64,000 bases of DNA, taken from assembly GCF_965638725.1 (NCBI RefSeq), contig NC_134954.1:124001-188000 (forward strand), written 5' to 3'. This DNA is from Aptenodytes patagonicus (lineage: Eukaryota > Chordata > Aves > Sphenisciformes > Spheniscidae). A program made the position numbers and the translations under genes. Numbering within the stretch: position 1 is the stretch's first letter; every line of letters begins with the position of its first letter. Shown piece after piece: positions 38,231 to 52,100 of this stretch. The notes under the pieces were generated by a model. That model made no database searches and was not told the origin of the DNA. It saw nothing but the letters and a program-made list of their open reading frames with translations.

Positions 38231-38804
38231 CATTGTGGCTTAACTCCAATCAGCAACCAAGCACCACACAGCCACTTGCTCACCCTCCCCCCCCCCCGCC
38301 CCTAGTGGGATGGGGGAGACAATGGGAAGAGCAAAAGTAAGAAAACTCATGGTTTGAGATAAGAACGGTTTAATAACCAAAATTAAAAAAAAAAAAAAAT
38401 TGTAATGAAAAGGACAACAACAGAGAGAGAAAAACAAAGCCCAGGAAAAACAAGTGATGCAACTGTTCACCACTTGCCAACTGATGCCCAGCCAGTCCTT
38501 GAGCAGCAGTCACCGCTCCCTGGCCAACACCCCCCAGCTTGTATACTGAGCATGACGTATGGTGTGGAATATCCCTTTGGCCAGTTTGGGTCAGCTGTCC
38601 TGGCTGTGCTCCCTCCCAGCTCTTGTGCACCTCCTTGCTTGCAGAGCATGGGAAGCTGAAAAGTCCTTGACTTACTATAAACACTGCTTAGCAACAACTA
38701 AAATGTCGGTGTGTTATCATATTATTCTCATGCTAAGTCCAAAACACAGCACTATACCAGCTACTAGGATGAAAATTAACTCTATCCCAGCTGAAACCAG
38801 GACA
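38231..38804 (+). mobile_element. Solo LTR of an avian endogenous retrovirus
   Basis: The left end (GTGGCTTAACTCCAATCAGCAACC, then AAGCACCACACAGCC) and the right end (CAGCTGAAACCAGGACA) match the ends of a common avian ERV long terminal repeat. The 574-base interval is flanked by the 5-bp direct repeat AGGAG (38226-38230 and 38805-38809), the usual retroviral target duplication. That fixes the borders. The terminal TG has become CA, apparently by mutation. There is no internal viral coding region, so this is a solo LTR left by recombination between two LTRs. It includes poly-C and poly-A tracts. The family name cannot be fixed without a repeat library. Confidence 0.85.
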
Positions 38805-41800
38805 AGGAGGGAACAAAATGCAGCCTGTGTTTAGTGCGAGGTGCATGAATTTGGAAAGGTCAAAGGAAAAAGTGTGCTCGGAATAGTCCTGGAGAAGAGG
38901 GCTTCTCTTGGAGTGGTGGTTTCTGCTGGGGAGAGCAGTCCTCTGCTGCTCAAAGGCGGCCCAGAGCCCCATACCTGTGCATTAATCTTTAGCAAAAGTA
39001 AAAGGAAGCAATCTTCTAGGAAACTGCAGTTTGGCAATGGAAAAAAAAGACAAATGGATGCGGGGGCTGTGGGGCAGTGGGTCGCAGTGGTGCAGGAGAC
39101 GAGGGCGGGAGGGCTTGGGGCAGGGTTGTTGCTGGGGGTGCCTGTGCAGCTTTCCTATCCTGGTCTGCCTGGGGCCCCCCTCCATCCTCATCCTGGTTTA
39201 ATCACTGCTGATGGCTCCTCAGTGTGGGGCATGGGATTGCTCACGCTGAAGGAAAGCCCGTCTGTGTGGCTGGTGCCCCTTTGGCAGTGTGCAGAGCCCG
39301 TGCAGTAGACCCTGCCATGGTGTCACTGCTGAGGGACATCTCACTGAATATACACTGGTTTACATGGCTAAGATGGACAGGTATGTGCTCACAGTCACCT
39401 AGGATCAACGTCCTTCTTCCTACAGTGACTAAGGGTTATGGGCACATTAATAGTAACTGTGTTTTAGCACCCCAGAGTTTCAATAAAACAAGTTTATAAC
39501 TATGCCACCTTGTAGCAAAGTAGAAAATTGCTTTAAAAATTAATGTAATTCGTGGAGAATTATTTCCTGTACTGCCAGTTTTTAAACCTAAGGGTCTAGG
39601 GTGCAAAAAATAAATATCACAGCTGACTGTTGTATGCCTTTTGGTAATACCAGCAGAAGAGGCTGATTTTTCCTTGACCTTTTACTTCAGGGAGGAGAGG
39701 AGAACTACTAGGTAAGAGAGTTCATCTGTGTGCAAGACACATTGTACTGTGCTCAAGGCCATGGCAAGTAGAGTGACTGCACATCTTTTAGTTGAAATGC
39801 CAAAAAGACACTGATTCAGTGAAATGAATAAAGCATGTTTGAGGGGCTGTGGTCTGATGGAAAGAAGCAATTGTCCGAAGTCGCATCAGCAACTTGCAGC
39901 ACGTGTCCTCAGAGGTTCCTGCTGCAGCATGACCCAAGTGTTCACGGGTTTGCTCTCTGTAAAATACTGCATTAGAGGGTGAATTTTGAGAGTGCATTTT
40001 AGACAGTGCCAGCAGCAGATTTGCTCAGAAACCTCAGGTTTCAGGTGGGGATTTCTCAAGAACTCCTATATATACATCAGTGTTGCCGTCAGCAGCAGGT
40101 GGAGACTCCCAGCAAGTAACCTCAAAATGTTATCTCACAAATGGTTAGTGCTGATCTGCTAACATGGGGCGATTGCTGGGAGAGGTGCTCAGTGCTTTAG
40201 CCCATCTCAGGTCTCTTGAAGCAACTGGACGAGTGCTAGCAGAGTCGGTCACATCACTGTTTCAGTGATGGGCCCTGCTAAATAAGGAAGTCAGGAGATA
40301 CCTGTGATGTTTCCCGGGGCCCTGAGGTCTTACCTTCTGCGGGGATGTGCATTACCAAGTCCCTGTTTCATCTGCAGGTGAGCATTGGGTGCCCTTGCTG
40401 TCCCCTCAGCTCCTGCTGACCTCGCAGGAGGTCTTTAATTCTCCAAAACCACTAATACTGTGATAAATTAGTATTTTAAACCATTGAAATTATTTTAAAC
40501 CATTAAAACTAGGGAGCGGTAAAGTTGGGGACCTAAGTAACAGATTATTCCAACAACAAAACTTGGACAAGTCTAGAAGTCACTTGACTAACACCAAGTA
40601 AAACCCTGCCCTGAATAGGCAGAAGATGGCCTTGAAGTCATAAGAGGGTGGGGGTTTTTTATTTATCTGCAAGCTCGGGGTCTGTATAACTAGCATCTGG
40701 AAAACTGCATTGTGGTCAGATCTTTGCACAAGAGAGCTGTGGGGAAATTTGCTGCTTTCCTGAGTAGGAAGCTGTTGTGAAAGGCTGTCGCACAGAAGAA
40801 ATGTCATGGAGCGAAGCAGACAAAGCCCCAGCCACCAAATGAACTTTGTAGTTAAATAGGATCCAGCACAACTTTATGGGTTTCTTGGTTTTCCTTTCCT
40901 CATGTGCTCCCTGATGCCCGCAGCTCGCTGTTCTGTGTAGCCCCATGCTCACTCAGTGCTGACAAGGACTGGGGAGGACAGCGGCCACCACCATTGGATG
41001 GTGTCCTTTTGGCCAAATTTCCTGCCTAAAAGTTTTGTTTCTTCTTTTCTAGAAAACATGGAGGTCTTCAAGTAGGAGGCCCATGGAGGGCATGTGTATG
41101 CTGGCAAAGCTGTTGCATTTTTAGGGCTTGGGACAAAAGGCTGTCTGTGGCACAAGGGCAGGGGGTTTTAAGTGTCGCGCTGTGTTGAATTCTCATCGGT
41201 GACAAGTAGTTGGATGACACAGAGTAAATGATTGATTAAGTAAGAGTGAAAATGCCTTGGTGCAAATCAGTGGGTCTTTGTGGGTGCGTTGCTTTCAGCT
41301 CTGCTCCCTCACATGTTTTAACTGTGAGACGCCGAAAGCCAAGATGTCCAAGCTCAAAATTAAATTCCAGTGGCAGAGCCTGGAGCTGAACTTCCCAAAT
41401 CACATTCTCCTTGCTTTGTGTCCGTGCAAGGTGGAGGTATGCCCGTCTCCCAGAGCATGTGCTCATCGGCCAGGTTCATATTCTTCGCTGTTCTGTTTTA
41501 TTCTCTGAGAGTAATATGTCAGCACAGCTCTGGAAAAAGGAAAGGTTGACATTTATAGATATGCTTATATGCTTCCCTGTCCTGAAAAGCAAAGCAAACA
41601 TGAACAACTTAATCTTTGAATCTAAAAGGCAGTCCTGCAAAGATTACCAATCAATCCAATCACTGATGTATTACATTTTCTATAAATGCACAGACAGATC
41701 TATAGCTCACACCACCCAGCAGGCTCAGGGTAGCGTCATTTGCTTTAAATCCTGTTATTCCAATTGCACAGTTAAATTATATTGAATGCCCAGTAGCATA

Positions 41801-44800
41801 CACAGGAAGGAAAAAACATTTGTCATCATTAGCTGGTGTGCCTTCCAGCCCTGGTGCTTTGGAGCTGTGTAATGTTATTGATGGATCTGTTGTATCTCTG
41901 ATCGGAAACGAGTATTTAGCCACTTAATCCTTGACGAGACATTGATCTTCATTGGAGCTGGGACAGGTGCTTACAGTGCTTGTGCATTGTAACATTACCC
42001 ATCTGTTCATGCAGGAGGGATAAAAAACATGCCTAAGTCCTTCAGCACAGTCCTGTCATGTCCTTGGTTAGCTGGGCACAGCTTATGCCTCATGATGGTG
42101 AGGAAACCATTGGAAACCGATGGTGTGCTTGAGGCCAGGCAGGGCTTCACACATTGGGTTTTGCAGTGACACTGGTAGCAGGCCTGGTGCAGGTCACCTG
42201 TGGTGTTTGGAGGACCAGGTGGAGATCACCATCCAGTGACTCCTCCATGCCAGTCTACCCCGGTGGTGGGCGCCTCAGTGTCCCTGACCACTGATGCTTC
42301 AGGGACCCTCCAGCAAATGCTCTTTGCTGGGTTTCCACCTCCCATTCAGTGTAGCCCGTTGAGGACACCAGCCCGAGCACTGCTGAGCAGTGGTGGCCGG
42401 TGCCAGTGCATCAGCTCTGCGTGCAAGCAGCACCCTGCATGATGCTGCGACACAGCTGCTTTATCAGCCATCGCCACTGCCCTATTGCTAACAAGGCTGC
42501 CACCTTGTATTATGCTTTTTCATGTGGTTCTGCAATTTTTTTGCTTATCTGCTACCTTCCTGTACATGGCTCACCTCTCCAGCAGAAACATGCATGGTTA
42601 TCTGGTACACAGTAATGAAGAAGAGATTAAAATACAACTCCTTGGCACTAATAATCTCTGCTTAACCTCCCTCTCTAGAGTCAGTTAGCTCACTGACCTG
42701 CTGAAAATATTGAATCAAAGGGTGAATTACTTATTCCTAAAATTTCATTTATTAAACTTATTATTAAACTGTATTCCTAAATTTATTTTCCATTTCAGAA
42801 AATGAAAACAGATCAGATGAAACATTTGCTCATGAATGTTTTTGAGATCGGTGATAAAACAGCAGCTTTTTGGCACAGATGCATTATCACCTTTCACAAA
42901 TGATGTGGGATGGATTTGAATCTAATCTGTCACCTCTCCTTTGCTGATTCATTGCTAGTTCTTAAAGGATGGGATAATTTTCTTTCTGAAAAATGCATGT
43001 TTATGGAAAACTCTTCCCTCCCATACCTCTGTAAACCCTCTGACTGCTTTTCTGCCTCTGGCCTCCCGCAGGAAAAGTTTCGCAGTTTAATGATGTATTG
43101 GGTCTGTATGGCAGGGTATGGTCATTTGTCCGTAAAGGCAGGATCACTTGAGGACACGGGACCCTGAGTGGTGACTTTGAAAATGAGAAAAATGGCCCTA
43201 TATCATTAGCTTTTGACTTTTTTCTGTGCTATTTCTGTCTGTTCCATTTTGTGTGCCTGTGGGTGCACAGTGCACTGTTAGCTCCAGGTTAGCTCATGGT
43301 CTTGAGCAGTGCTGTGCTGGAGCCACCAACCAGCTCAGTACCCAAAAAGGCTGATGGTGCCGAAAAGGTGATGGTAGCCACCCCTGCATCTGGGATGAGG
43401 CAGCAGCGGGTGTGGTGCCATGCCCTCCGTTAGCTGGTGCAGAGAGCAGGGCTGGATGCAGCGGCAAGGGCTGGGTGGGGCTTTCTTGTATGTCTTGTAG
43501 AAAATGCCACCACATGGGGCAATGGAGTCATTTCTGTAGGGGAAAACCTCTCAGCTAAACTGCATGTTCTCATCCGCATTTGTAAAAAACAAGATGTAAT
43601 GTAGTTTAGAAGACAAGCGGGAAAATAAGCATGGGGGATGAAGGGCAATGAATCCAGAGGGCAGTGAGTTTTAAGGACACTTTTATTTCAGGAAATCAGT
43701 GTATATACATTTCAACCTGGTCTATGACAGTAATGCTTAGAAGTACCAGAAACAAAAAAGTCCCATAAGCAAAGTCCAAAAATATAAGCAAAAGCCTCTA
43801 ACAGTCGCACGTGCTACACTGCAGGAGTGATTGCTCCTCTGAGTCTGAAAGTCCCTCTGTTCAAATGTAGAAATGGGGAGGATAACTACAGGCAAATTAC
43901 ATACCGGTTGGTGAAAGCAGAAGATAAACTGATTTGTTCTCCTGGGAGCAGGGCAAGGTCAGGCGAGCATGCGTTGCAATTACCAGACCTACCACCGTTC
44001 TCCTCTGTTGCTTCCCATTAGCAAAAAACAATTTTTTTTGTGTGTGTGTGTCTTGCGGTTGAGAGAAAGAGATTAAAAAATATGCTGGAGCTCTTGAAAC
44101 ATCAGGTGTCTCCACCCAAGCGCAGGGCGCTCAGAAACAAAATGGTTCTTAAATTTACGTAAGTGCAAAAGTCTTTTTTCAGCTCAAGAAATCAATTATA
44201 TGAGTCTATAGCATCAACATTAACGAGGCTGAATAGTCTGGTTTACAGCCTGAAGAGCACTAATGATCCGTTCCAGTATGTGTGCAGGTCACACGTAAAA
44301 TTCATTCAAAACAGAGGCACCTGTATGATGTATTTCTACAGTATTGTATAAGTGGGGTATTGCTGCAGCTGGTCCTTGAATAAAGCATGGCTGGCTTTAC
44401 AAACAATGCTATCCTTACATCATCTTTGTTTTCCTCCTCCTTGGACATGTGAATGTAAATTGTAAATAAATTAAGCTTTGAATTTGGAATTTTAATAAAC
44501 GTGAAAACCTTCCACACCCAAGGGATTGCACAGCAGAGTGACCTTTCAAATGGGTAATGTAGGAAAAAGATGTTCATGGTTGAGGGGTGGGAAGGAAAAG
44601 GAAAAAAAAAACCCAACCCACATGTTTAAGAGTGTTTTTGCCTTGCTGCCATGGAAAAGGTGGTACCTTCAAAGGTCACCCAGGCTGTCTTGTGAAGATT
44701 TGCAGCATCCCATGTAGGCGTTCTCCCTGTTTCACACCACAACCAAAACCACATTGTCTAGTCCTGCTTCGTGTACTATATTTTAGCAAAACACAAACAG

Positions 44801-47784
44801 ATGTAATCTGTGTTAGTTTAGCATCCTCCAGCACTGAGATTTGGTAGGAGGCTGGTGAAAAATGCCAGGAAAATATACAGGCCCTCAGGAGGACCTGGCA
44901 TGCACAGCCTTCTCTTCTCTTCCTCGGAGGAACGAAGGCCTGTGTCCAGGCTAGACACCCTGCTTGCAGGCAGGTGCCACTAGCCTTACTGGCACAGACC
45001 TACCTTCTCCCGGTGCTATTTGGCTGCCACCATCCAAGAGGTCCTCTCCTGCCATGTCCTTGTGTCCCCCAGCCACTTCCAGCCTTTGCGCAGGGTGGAG
45101 CGCATCAGTCCTTACCGTATGGCCAGCCTGTCTCCATCTCTGTCCCCACACCCATGGTCTTCTCCCCCAGCCACCTCACCCTCCTGGCTTACATCCCTCT
45201 GGGGCTCTTTCCTAGGCCACCACCTCCAAATTAGCTGCTTCTCACCTGTACCTCCAACCCTCTGCCATGAAACACTCCTCCTTCCCTTCTCCCTCCTCCA
45301 TGGGCTGAGTTCAATCTCCCTCTGGCACTGGCACTGGCACCGGCAGCCACCACCTTCTTAGTCCTCACCACCGACTGCAGCCTCCTGCATGCTTGTGGTG
45401 GCACACAAGGCTGCGCCAACACCATTGCAGGCACCATCTCTGGAGAAGCTCATCTCCTCCTCTACTTGCCAAAGGCTGTACCCTGCAACCCAAAACCACA
45501 GATGCTGCCACCCAGCACAGGGCTGGTAGGGTCTGTCCCCTGGGGGACACTCTGTTCTCCCCAGTCCATGAAGGGGGCAGAGCTCCTGGACAGGAAGCAG
45601 TGCATGTGAGTCCAGCCAGGGATGGATCCCACCACACCTACCACAGCCGGTCCTTGGGGCTCAGTGCTAGGACATTCTGCCTCACCTAGTGGAGGCTGGG
45701 CAGTCTGTCCTGCTGGCAGCAAGGCCAGCAAGAGGTGCGTGTCCCTTCACGTCTTGATTTTGGACTGCAGCACCCACCCCATCTCTGTCTCTCAGAGATG
45801 AAAGGATGCATACTCAGCCATGTCCTCTCCCACCTATCCTCCTAAGACCTGCTCGTGAATGGCAGAGCTTGGATGGACCCTGCTGACAGAGCTTGCTCAA
45901 TGATGACTTAGGCTATGGACAGGGTTTCTTCCACAGGCCACCCCAAACTGCGTTCAGGCCCCCCCCCCCGGGGAGACCTCTGTGCCCTACAGGCAGCAGG
46001 ATGGGTGCCCACCACGTGGGCCACACCATCCTACAGGAGGTCCCTGGCCCCCACCATGCAGTGAGACAACTGCAGCTGCGTGTAGGTGGGTGACAGGTGT
46101 GTGACCAGTGAGTCACCGCTCACCCCTGTCCTGCCTTGCACGGCAGGGCTCATCACCATGCTTGCACATCACAGTGAGTGTGGGCACCACTGGCATGGAG
46201 ACAGCCAAGGCTGGGGGCTTTGCTTTCCCCACAAACACAGGGAGCAGAGGAAACCAAAGCTCTTGTGCCCACCTTGCCATGGAGGGGACCTCTTTGGGAG
46301 AGACGGACGGTGGGCACGGCTGTCTTGGTAAATACAGTGGTGTCAGTATGCACAGGGGCAACCTGCTCTCTGCAGGCTGGTTTCACTTGTCTAGCACTGA
46401 CTGAGACAGCAGGACATGTTTGCAGAAGTGCGTATGTGGCAACCTGGGTGTTTCCTATGACCCATTAGACACTTTTCAACACAATACTTTGCTGTGCTGC
46501 CAGTCTGGAGTACTGCCCTGGGAAGGCTTATGTCAGTGTCAGGGGCACACACGACAGTCTTGAGACAGAAATGCCCTTAAAAGAAGGCATCTGTGTCCAT
46601 TTAAGTGACAGGTAGGATTGGAATGTGAGCTGAGCTGTGATGAAGAGGAGGAGGAAGGGTAAGATGAGACACACTGGGGTGATAGCACTGCACATGTATG
46701 CCGTGGGCACACCTGATCTGAAACACCTTCAGAGCTGCCTGGTGTATTTCACATAGGAGCTCTGCCTCAGTGTAGCAAAGGCCACGCTCAGCCCCTTCCA
46801 CTACTCTCATGATGCCGTCTGTGTGTCCCCCCACCTGGCACCCTGCCGATGCGCACCACCCTGGCAGCTCATACAGGCAGCGTGTGGGGCTGAGCTGCCA
46901 CCTTGCCCAGCCCCATAGCAGCACCCGATGCTGCCACCTTTTCCCACCCCAGTGCCCCACTGTTGCACAACTCCCCCTGCAACAGGGTGTGCAACAGCTG
47001 CTCTGCAGGGGTGCAGGGGTTCTACAGGCTCCAACTCCCCGGCTCTGCCTGGGTGACAGCTCACCTGCACAGCCATGGCAGGGGATCAGCCTCTCCCCAC
47101 GGTGGGTGTCTGGCCCCATTGTGGCAGGGCCATGGGTGTGACACCCACGGTAGTGGGCTCTCAGGAAGGTGCAGTCTGGCTCCCGGGGCTGACAGCTGTG
47201 TTTCTGCAGAGCTGACACTCGTGTGACTCATCTTGATACTGTCTCACACTCTGTGGACACAAACACACTTATCAACAAGTCTCCCCTGGAAGGGAAATCA
47301 CCATGCTTTGATGGTTGCTACTGCATCATTTCCATCATGCCACACCATCAGACACTGAAGCATACTGCTGCCCCGAAGCATCACCCCTCACAAAGCCCCA
47401 GGGAGGTATTTGCTCCCTTCCCCACTAGCCCATGGCTTTTATCCACTTAGCATTTCAGAGTTCAAAACCTTGTCTAACTCTTCGAGTACAAGCCTTTCTG
47501 CTTCCCCTCAGTCAGTGCATCCACTCTGCAGCTTCAAGGGGCTCACTCAGTGCAGCATTTCTATTTGAAACTGCTCCTGTCCCAAGCACTATACCCAGAC
47601 TTTTGGACAGCAGCACATAAAGCTGGAGCTGGCATCTTCCATAGGACAGCTTAGCCTGCTCCTTTTATTTTTCCTGCCCAAAGTAATTTTCTACTGCTGC
47701 TCATCTCCTCTCTTTTTACAGCCAGGTCTGTGTGTGAGCTGGCACTCATGGTGTGCTCTTCCCTTTAACACTGCTGACTTACTC
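38805..47784. other. Intergenic stretch, no gene recognised
   Basis: About 9 kb with no frame that resembles a known protein. From about 44.9 to 47.2 kb it becomes distinctly C+G-rich. A short TG repeat occurs at 44039-44051. Confidence 0.6.
44880..47230. other. GC-rich tract of unknown origin
   Basis: This block is rich in C runs on the plus strand and in CCACC/CTGCC words, unlike the AT-richer DNA on either side. It contains many overlapping frames, the longest 205 codons on the minus strand (47218-46601, TTG, CTG and GTG starts allowed). None shows a recognisable domain, signal peptide or splice-bounded exon. It could be an unannotated non-coding transcript, a decayed repeat or local GC-biased gene conversion. 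I do not call a gene. Confidence 0.4.
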
Positions 47785-49130
47785 AAACGTCACCCCTATC
47801 TTCAGGGAAGGCCGGAAAGAGCATCCAGAGAACTACAGGACAGTCAGTCTCACCTTGATCCCTGGGAAGGAACTGGATGAAATCTTCTTGGAAAACATTT
47901 AAAAGCATACCAAGAACAAGAAGGTGATTGGCTTTACAAAATCATGCCTGACCAACTTGATAGCTGCCTCTGAAGAGATGACTTTGCTTGGTGGATGAAG
48001 TGAGAGCAGTGGATGGTTTTTATCTCAACTTTAGTGTTGAAAGCCTTACTGTCTCCCATAATACCCTCATAGACAGACTGATGAAGTGTGGGCTAAATAA
48101 ATGTACAGTGAGGTGGACTGAAAACTGACTGAACTGCCAAGCTCCAAGGGCTGTGATTAGCAGCATGAAGTCCAGCTGGAGGCCAGCCCCTAGTGGAGTG
48201 CCTTGGAGGTCAAGATTGGGGCAAATAATGAAGATGCCAAACAATAATAGCCTGGCGCTAGGGCAGAGTGCACCCTCAGCAAGTTTGCAGCTCATACAAA
48301 ACCGAGGGGAGTGGCTGATACACCAGAGGGTTGTGCCACCGTTCAGAGGCACCTTGACAGGCTGGAGAAATGGGCTGACAGGAACCTCATGGGGTTCAAG
48401 AAGGGGAAGCAACAAGTCCTGCACCTGGGAAGGAACAACCCCAGGCACCAGTAGAGGCTGGGGCTGACCGGCTGGAAAGCAGCTTTGCAGAGAAGCACCT
48501 GGGATCCTGGTGGAAACCAAGCTGACCGTGAGCCAGCAATGCGCCATCACAGCAAAGGCAGGCAACAGCATCCTGGGCTGTATTAGGATAAGCATTGCCA
48601 GCAGGTCAAGGGAGGTGATCCTTCCCCTCCACCTAGCACTGGTGTGACACATCTGGAGTGCTGTGTCCGGTGCTGGGCTCCCCAGTACAAGACAGACATG
48701 GACTTACTGGAACAGGTCCAGGGAAGCGCCACAAAGATGATTAAGGGACTGTAGCATCTCTCATAAGAGGAGAGGCTGAGAGAGCTGGGACCGTTCAGCC
48801 TGGAGAAGAGAAGGCTCGCAAGGATCTTATCCATGTGTATAAACACCCAATGGGACGGAGTAAAGAAGATGGAGCTCTTCTCAGCAGTGACAGTGAGAGG
48901 ACAAGAGGCAATGGGAACAAACTGAAATACAGGAAAGTCCATTTAAACATAAGAAAAAATGTTTACTCTCAGGGTGATCAAACACTGGAACAGGTTGCCC
49001 AGAGAATTTGTGGAGATAGCATTGAAGGTATTCAAAACCAGACTGGACATGGCCCTGGGCAATCTGCTCTGAGCAAGGGATTGGAGTAAACCTCCAGAGA
49101 TCCCTTCCAACCTCAGCCACTCTGTGAACA
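47785..49130 (+). mobile_element. Long decayed CR1 LINE (reverse transcriptase 3' part and 3' end)
   Basis: The 5' side (CCCTATCTTCAGGGAAGGCC, AACTACAGGACAGTCAGTCTC) matches the reverse-transcriptase part of the CR1 second ORF. Broken frames further on give phrases such as LHLGRNNPRHQ, WAPQYKTDMDLLEQVQ, ATKMIKGL and LRELGPFSLEKRRL, typical of the CR1 polymerase end. The 3' end (GGAACAGGTTGCCCAGAGAA, GATCCCTTCCAACCTCAGCC) matches the CR1 3' terminus but lacks a tandem octamer tail. Many stops and frameshifts make it an old inactive copy, clearly more diverged than the fragment at 31 kb. A 210-codon frame on the opposite strand is a shadow. Confidence 0.9.
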
Positions 49131-52100
49131 AGGCCATCATCCTGGGCTCCCAGTCAAAAATAACTCACAACATCAGCCTCTGTTTGGGAAATGCAGCTGC
49201 AGCTACCACAGGCAAACAGCTCCTACAGCCTTTCCTTTGTGGCTCTCTTTACACGTCTTTCCTAGCCTTAAACACCTGCAGTGACTCTCCAGGTCCTCTT
49301 TCATGCTGTGACCCAAAGAACCACTGCAGCATTTCATATCAGTGTGCTTCCCTGCCCTCTTCCACCACAGCACCTCACAAATGCCGTATGGTATCTGAAG
49401 GTCTTATCAGTGTGTGGTTCAGAGACATTTTACATGGCTCCTACCTTACACACTGATGGTTTGTCCTCTGTGACAGACAAACCTGGGGGCTTTGGATGCC
49501 TGGTTGCCTCCTGAGGGCTGTGATTGGCACGCACATCTCTGTGGTTATAGGGAGGCTGCAAGGTGAGTAAGTCTTGTGGTGGAACAGAGCGAGTGGGTCT
49601 TATCTTCAGGATCTGCTGTCGTGTCCTCTCCCCTGCCTGTGCTGGAGAGCTATGCTGCAGTGCTTCCTCTGCTTGATGCCACCTGGTGCCTCCTGAGCCA
49701 GGGACACCTGGGCCACATCAGCATCCTTTGCTCATGACACCAGTGTCTGCATGCTCTCACCCCTGAGCTCGAGCCAGCAGGCTTCTTTTCTCTCACAGCT
49801 CACATGTTTTAATAGCCAGTGGAGTACCCGTCGTGCTATTTTATGAGCATCCAACCACCATTCGCACCACTGCAATGAAGAAGTGTTACAGCTGGTCAGG
49901 TACTAAGGGTAAGTGGGCAGCGAGACAATTCCCCACTGGCTATACTGCATGCTGATTATCAACACCAGTTAAATAGCCCATCACTGAGCCCTTTGGGGCT
50001 TACAGCTTGCTCTCTCTGTCAACGCAGGGTCTGACAAGTGAGGCTTTTTGCCACCTGTGTGAGATACCAAGGCCTTGGTTCAGTTGCCAGCCTGAAGCTC
50101 TTGGGTGCTTTGGCTGTACCTGTGCTCAAACAGAAGTGCAGGCTGGAGCCCTGACGTTGGCCCCATTGTGGCCATCTCCTGCTCTATCCCTGCCCCAGGC
50201 ACCAAACCCATCCCAAGGGGCCGTTTGGGTGCAGCAGTCTCCATCTGAGGAGGGTTGGGGAGCCTTTCTCCAGCCTAGAGAAAGCCTACACTATGTGCCA
50301 CACTGCTCGGTGTACCCACCTCCCCACCCAGAGCTGTGCAAGCACTCAGCTGAAGGGCCCTGCACCTGCAGCTGCATGGGGTGATCTAATACCAGATATT
50401 ACATCTTCCTGGCCTCGCTTAGCTCAGGTTTCAGCACAGCATTTCAAATCCACAGTTGCTGAGTACCACTGCTAGCTGTTGAACATACCGTTTTAGAAAG
50501 TGCTGAATGATGAGGTGCTAGACCTCACTGGAAAGTACTGCCACCATTTATTTGGTCAGCAGATTGACATTCAAGACCAAACTGACATGAAATCTTCTCT
50601 TACGCAGGAGGAGGAGGTGCTATAGAAACCCTCAAGTACCAGTGAGCTGTTGGTGTGGGGGACCTGCCCTGCACATGCAGCCCGTGCCCGTCCTCCAGCC
50701 CCACCAGCTGGCCCTGCTCCTCCTGGCTGGGAGGCACAGCTGCACAGCCCCCACATACCCTGCCTCTGGCAGGACCCACTACTGATTTTGTGGCATTAGA
50801 CCTACAGGTAGCATCACTTTGTTTCATTCTGTCTTGCTTTCTGTGAGCGAACTGATGCTCAGGGTCCTGCTGTGGCTGGGAGGAGGCAGAGGAGGCTTAG
50901 ATGCCTGGTTTTTGCAGGGCAGTGCAGTCCCTGTGATGCAGAGGTCCATGCAGTAGGTTGCGATCTCTGAGCCTTTCGGTTTCTGTTCTTACTCCAAGGT
51001 ATTCTCCATGTACTTTACCTTTACAGCATATTACTTCCTAACAGCAGCTGGGAACTGGAAGCTGAATTCATCCCAACATGGGAAACGAGTGATTCCAAAA
51101 GATTTCTTTTTTTGTCTAAGTGAACCCTTGCATCCCCTTCCAAGGTCTTTCAAAGCAGTTCTGTGGTTAGGGTGACTACATTACTGTTTTCAAGGGATGC
51201 AGTGATAGATAAGCCTGAAAGAACACAGGTTTCAAAAAAGAAAAGAAAAAAGCTGTGCCTTAGATCACTGTTTGAGAGAGCTGTGAACAACAACAACAAC
51301 AACAACAAGGTCGGAGCAGGCAGTTTCCAGGTTTCTTTATGCTGTTTGGAAACAGAGAGGAAAAGCTCCTCACTTAAGTGCTGTGGCAGGGCCCTCACCT
51401 AGGGCTTTTCTGCCACAGAGGCAGTTTATCTGCTGTTTCTTTCTGGACATGCTTCCCTCCCAGGTCAGCTTGCTGCCCAGGGCCCGGCCAGCAGTGCCTG
51501 TGGTTAGATTAACACCCCTGTGAAGTACTGCCCTGTCCAAGTCTATTCTCATACCTGTGCATGTATTTATTAAATCTTTGCTGACAGCTACCCATTCAAT
51601 TTACAGGAAGTTGGTGAAAATCAGGGCAGTTGCCGTGGAGGTGGCAGGTTTGAAGGCAGTTGATGCAGAAGATGCTGTGCTGTACTCCATCCTTCTCACC
51701 CCATTTTCCTTCTTCCTTGCCCTCTACTCAGTTCCAGGTCCCTTCCCTCACCCATCCCAGCAGCCCCCCTCAGCTCCTGTGGTGTCCTTAGTCATTTCAC
51801 CCGCTACATTCACCCTTTGCTCCTCTGGTACCTGCTCACTTCTGAGTTCTCCCCACAAGGCGGGAGGAGGATTTTACATGCAAGACTCCCCCTCCGGTGC
51901 AACTGCTTCCCCACAGGCACCCCGCTGGGAAATACACTGAGTGTTTGCCACCACAGTGCTACTGCAACACCTGCTGTGCCTTCAGCCTCTGCCTTGCTTC
52001 TCTTCCTCCAAGCTGCCTGTTAAGGGTCTTGAAGGAGCCTGCTACTTCTTGAGCTGCTGGAGGAAATTAGCCCAGCCCTGGCCTTCCTCCCCAACTGGTC

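Noticed and set aside
48020-48652. A 210-codon minus-strand frame
   Set aside because: It is antisense to the decayed CR1 reverse-transcriptase region and has no own similarity.
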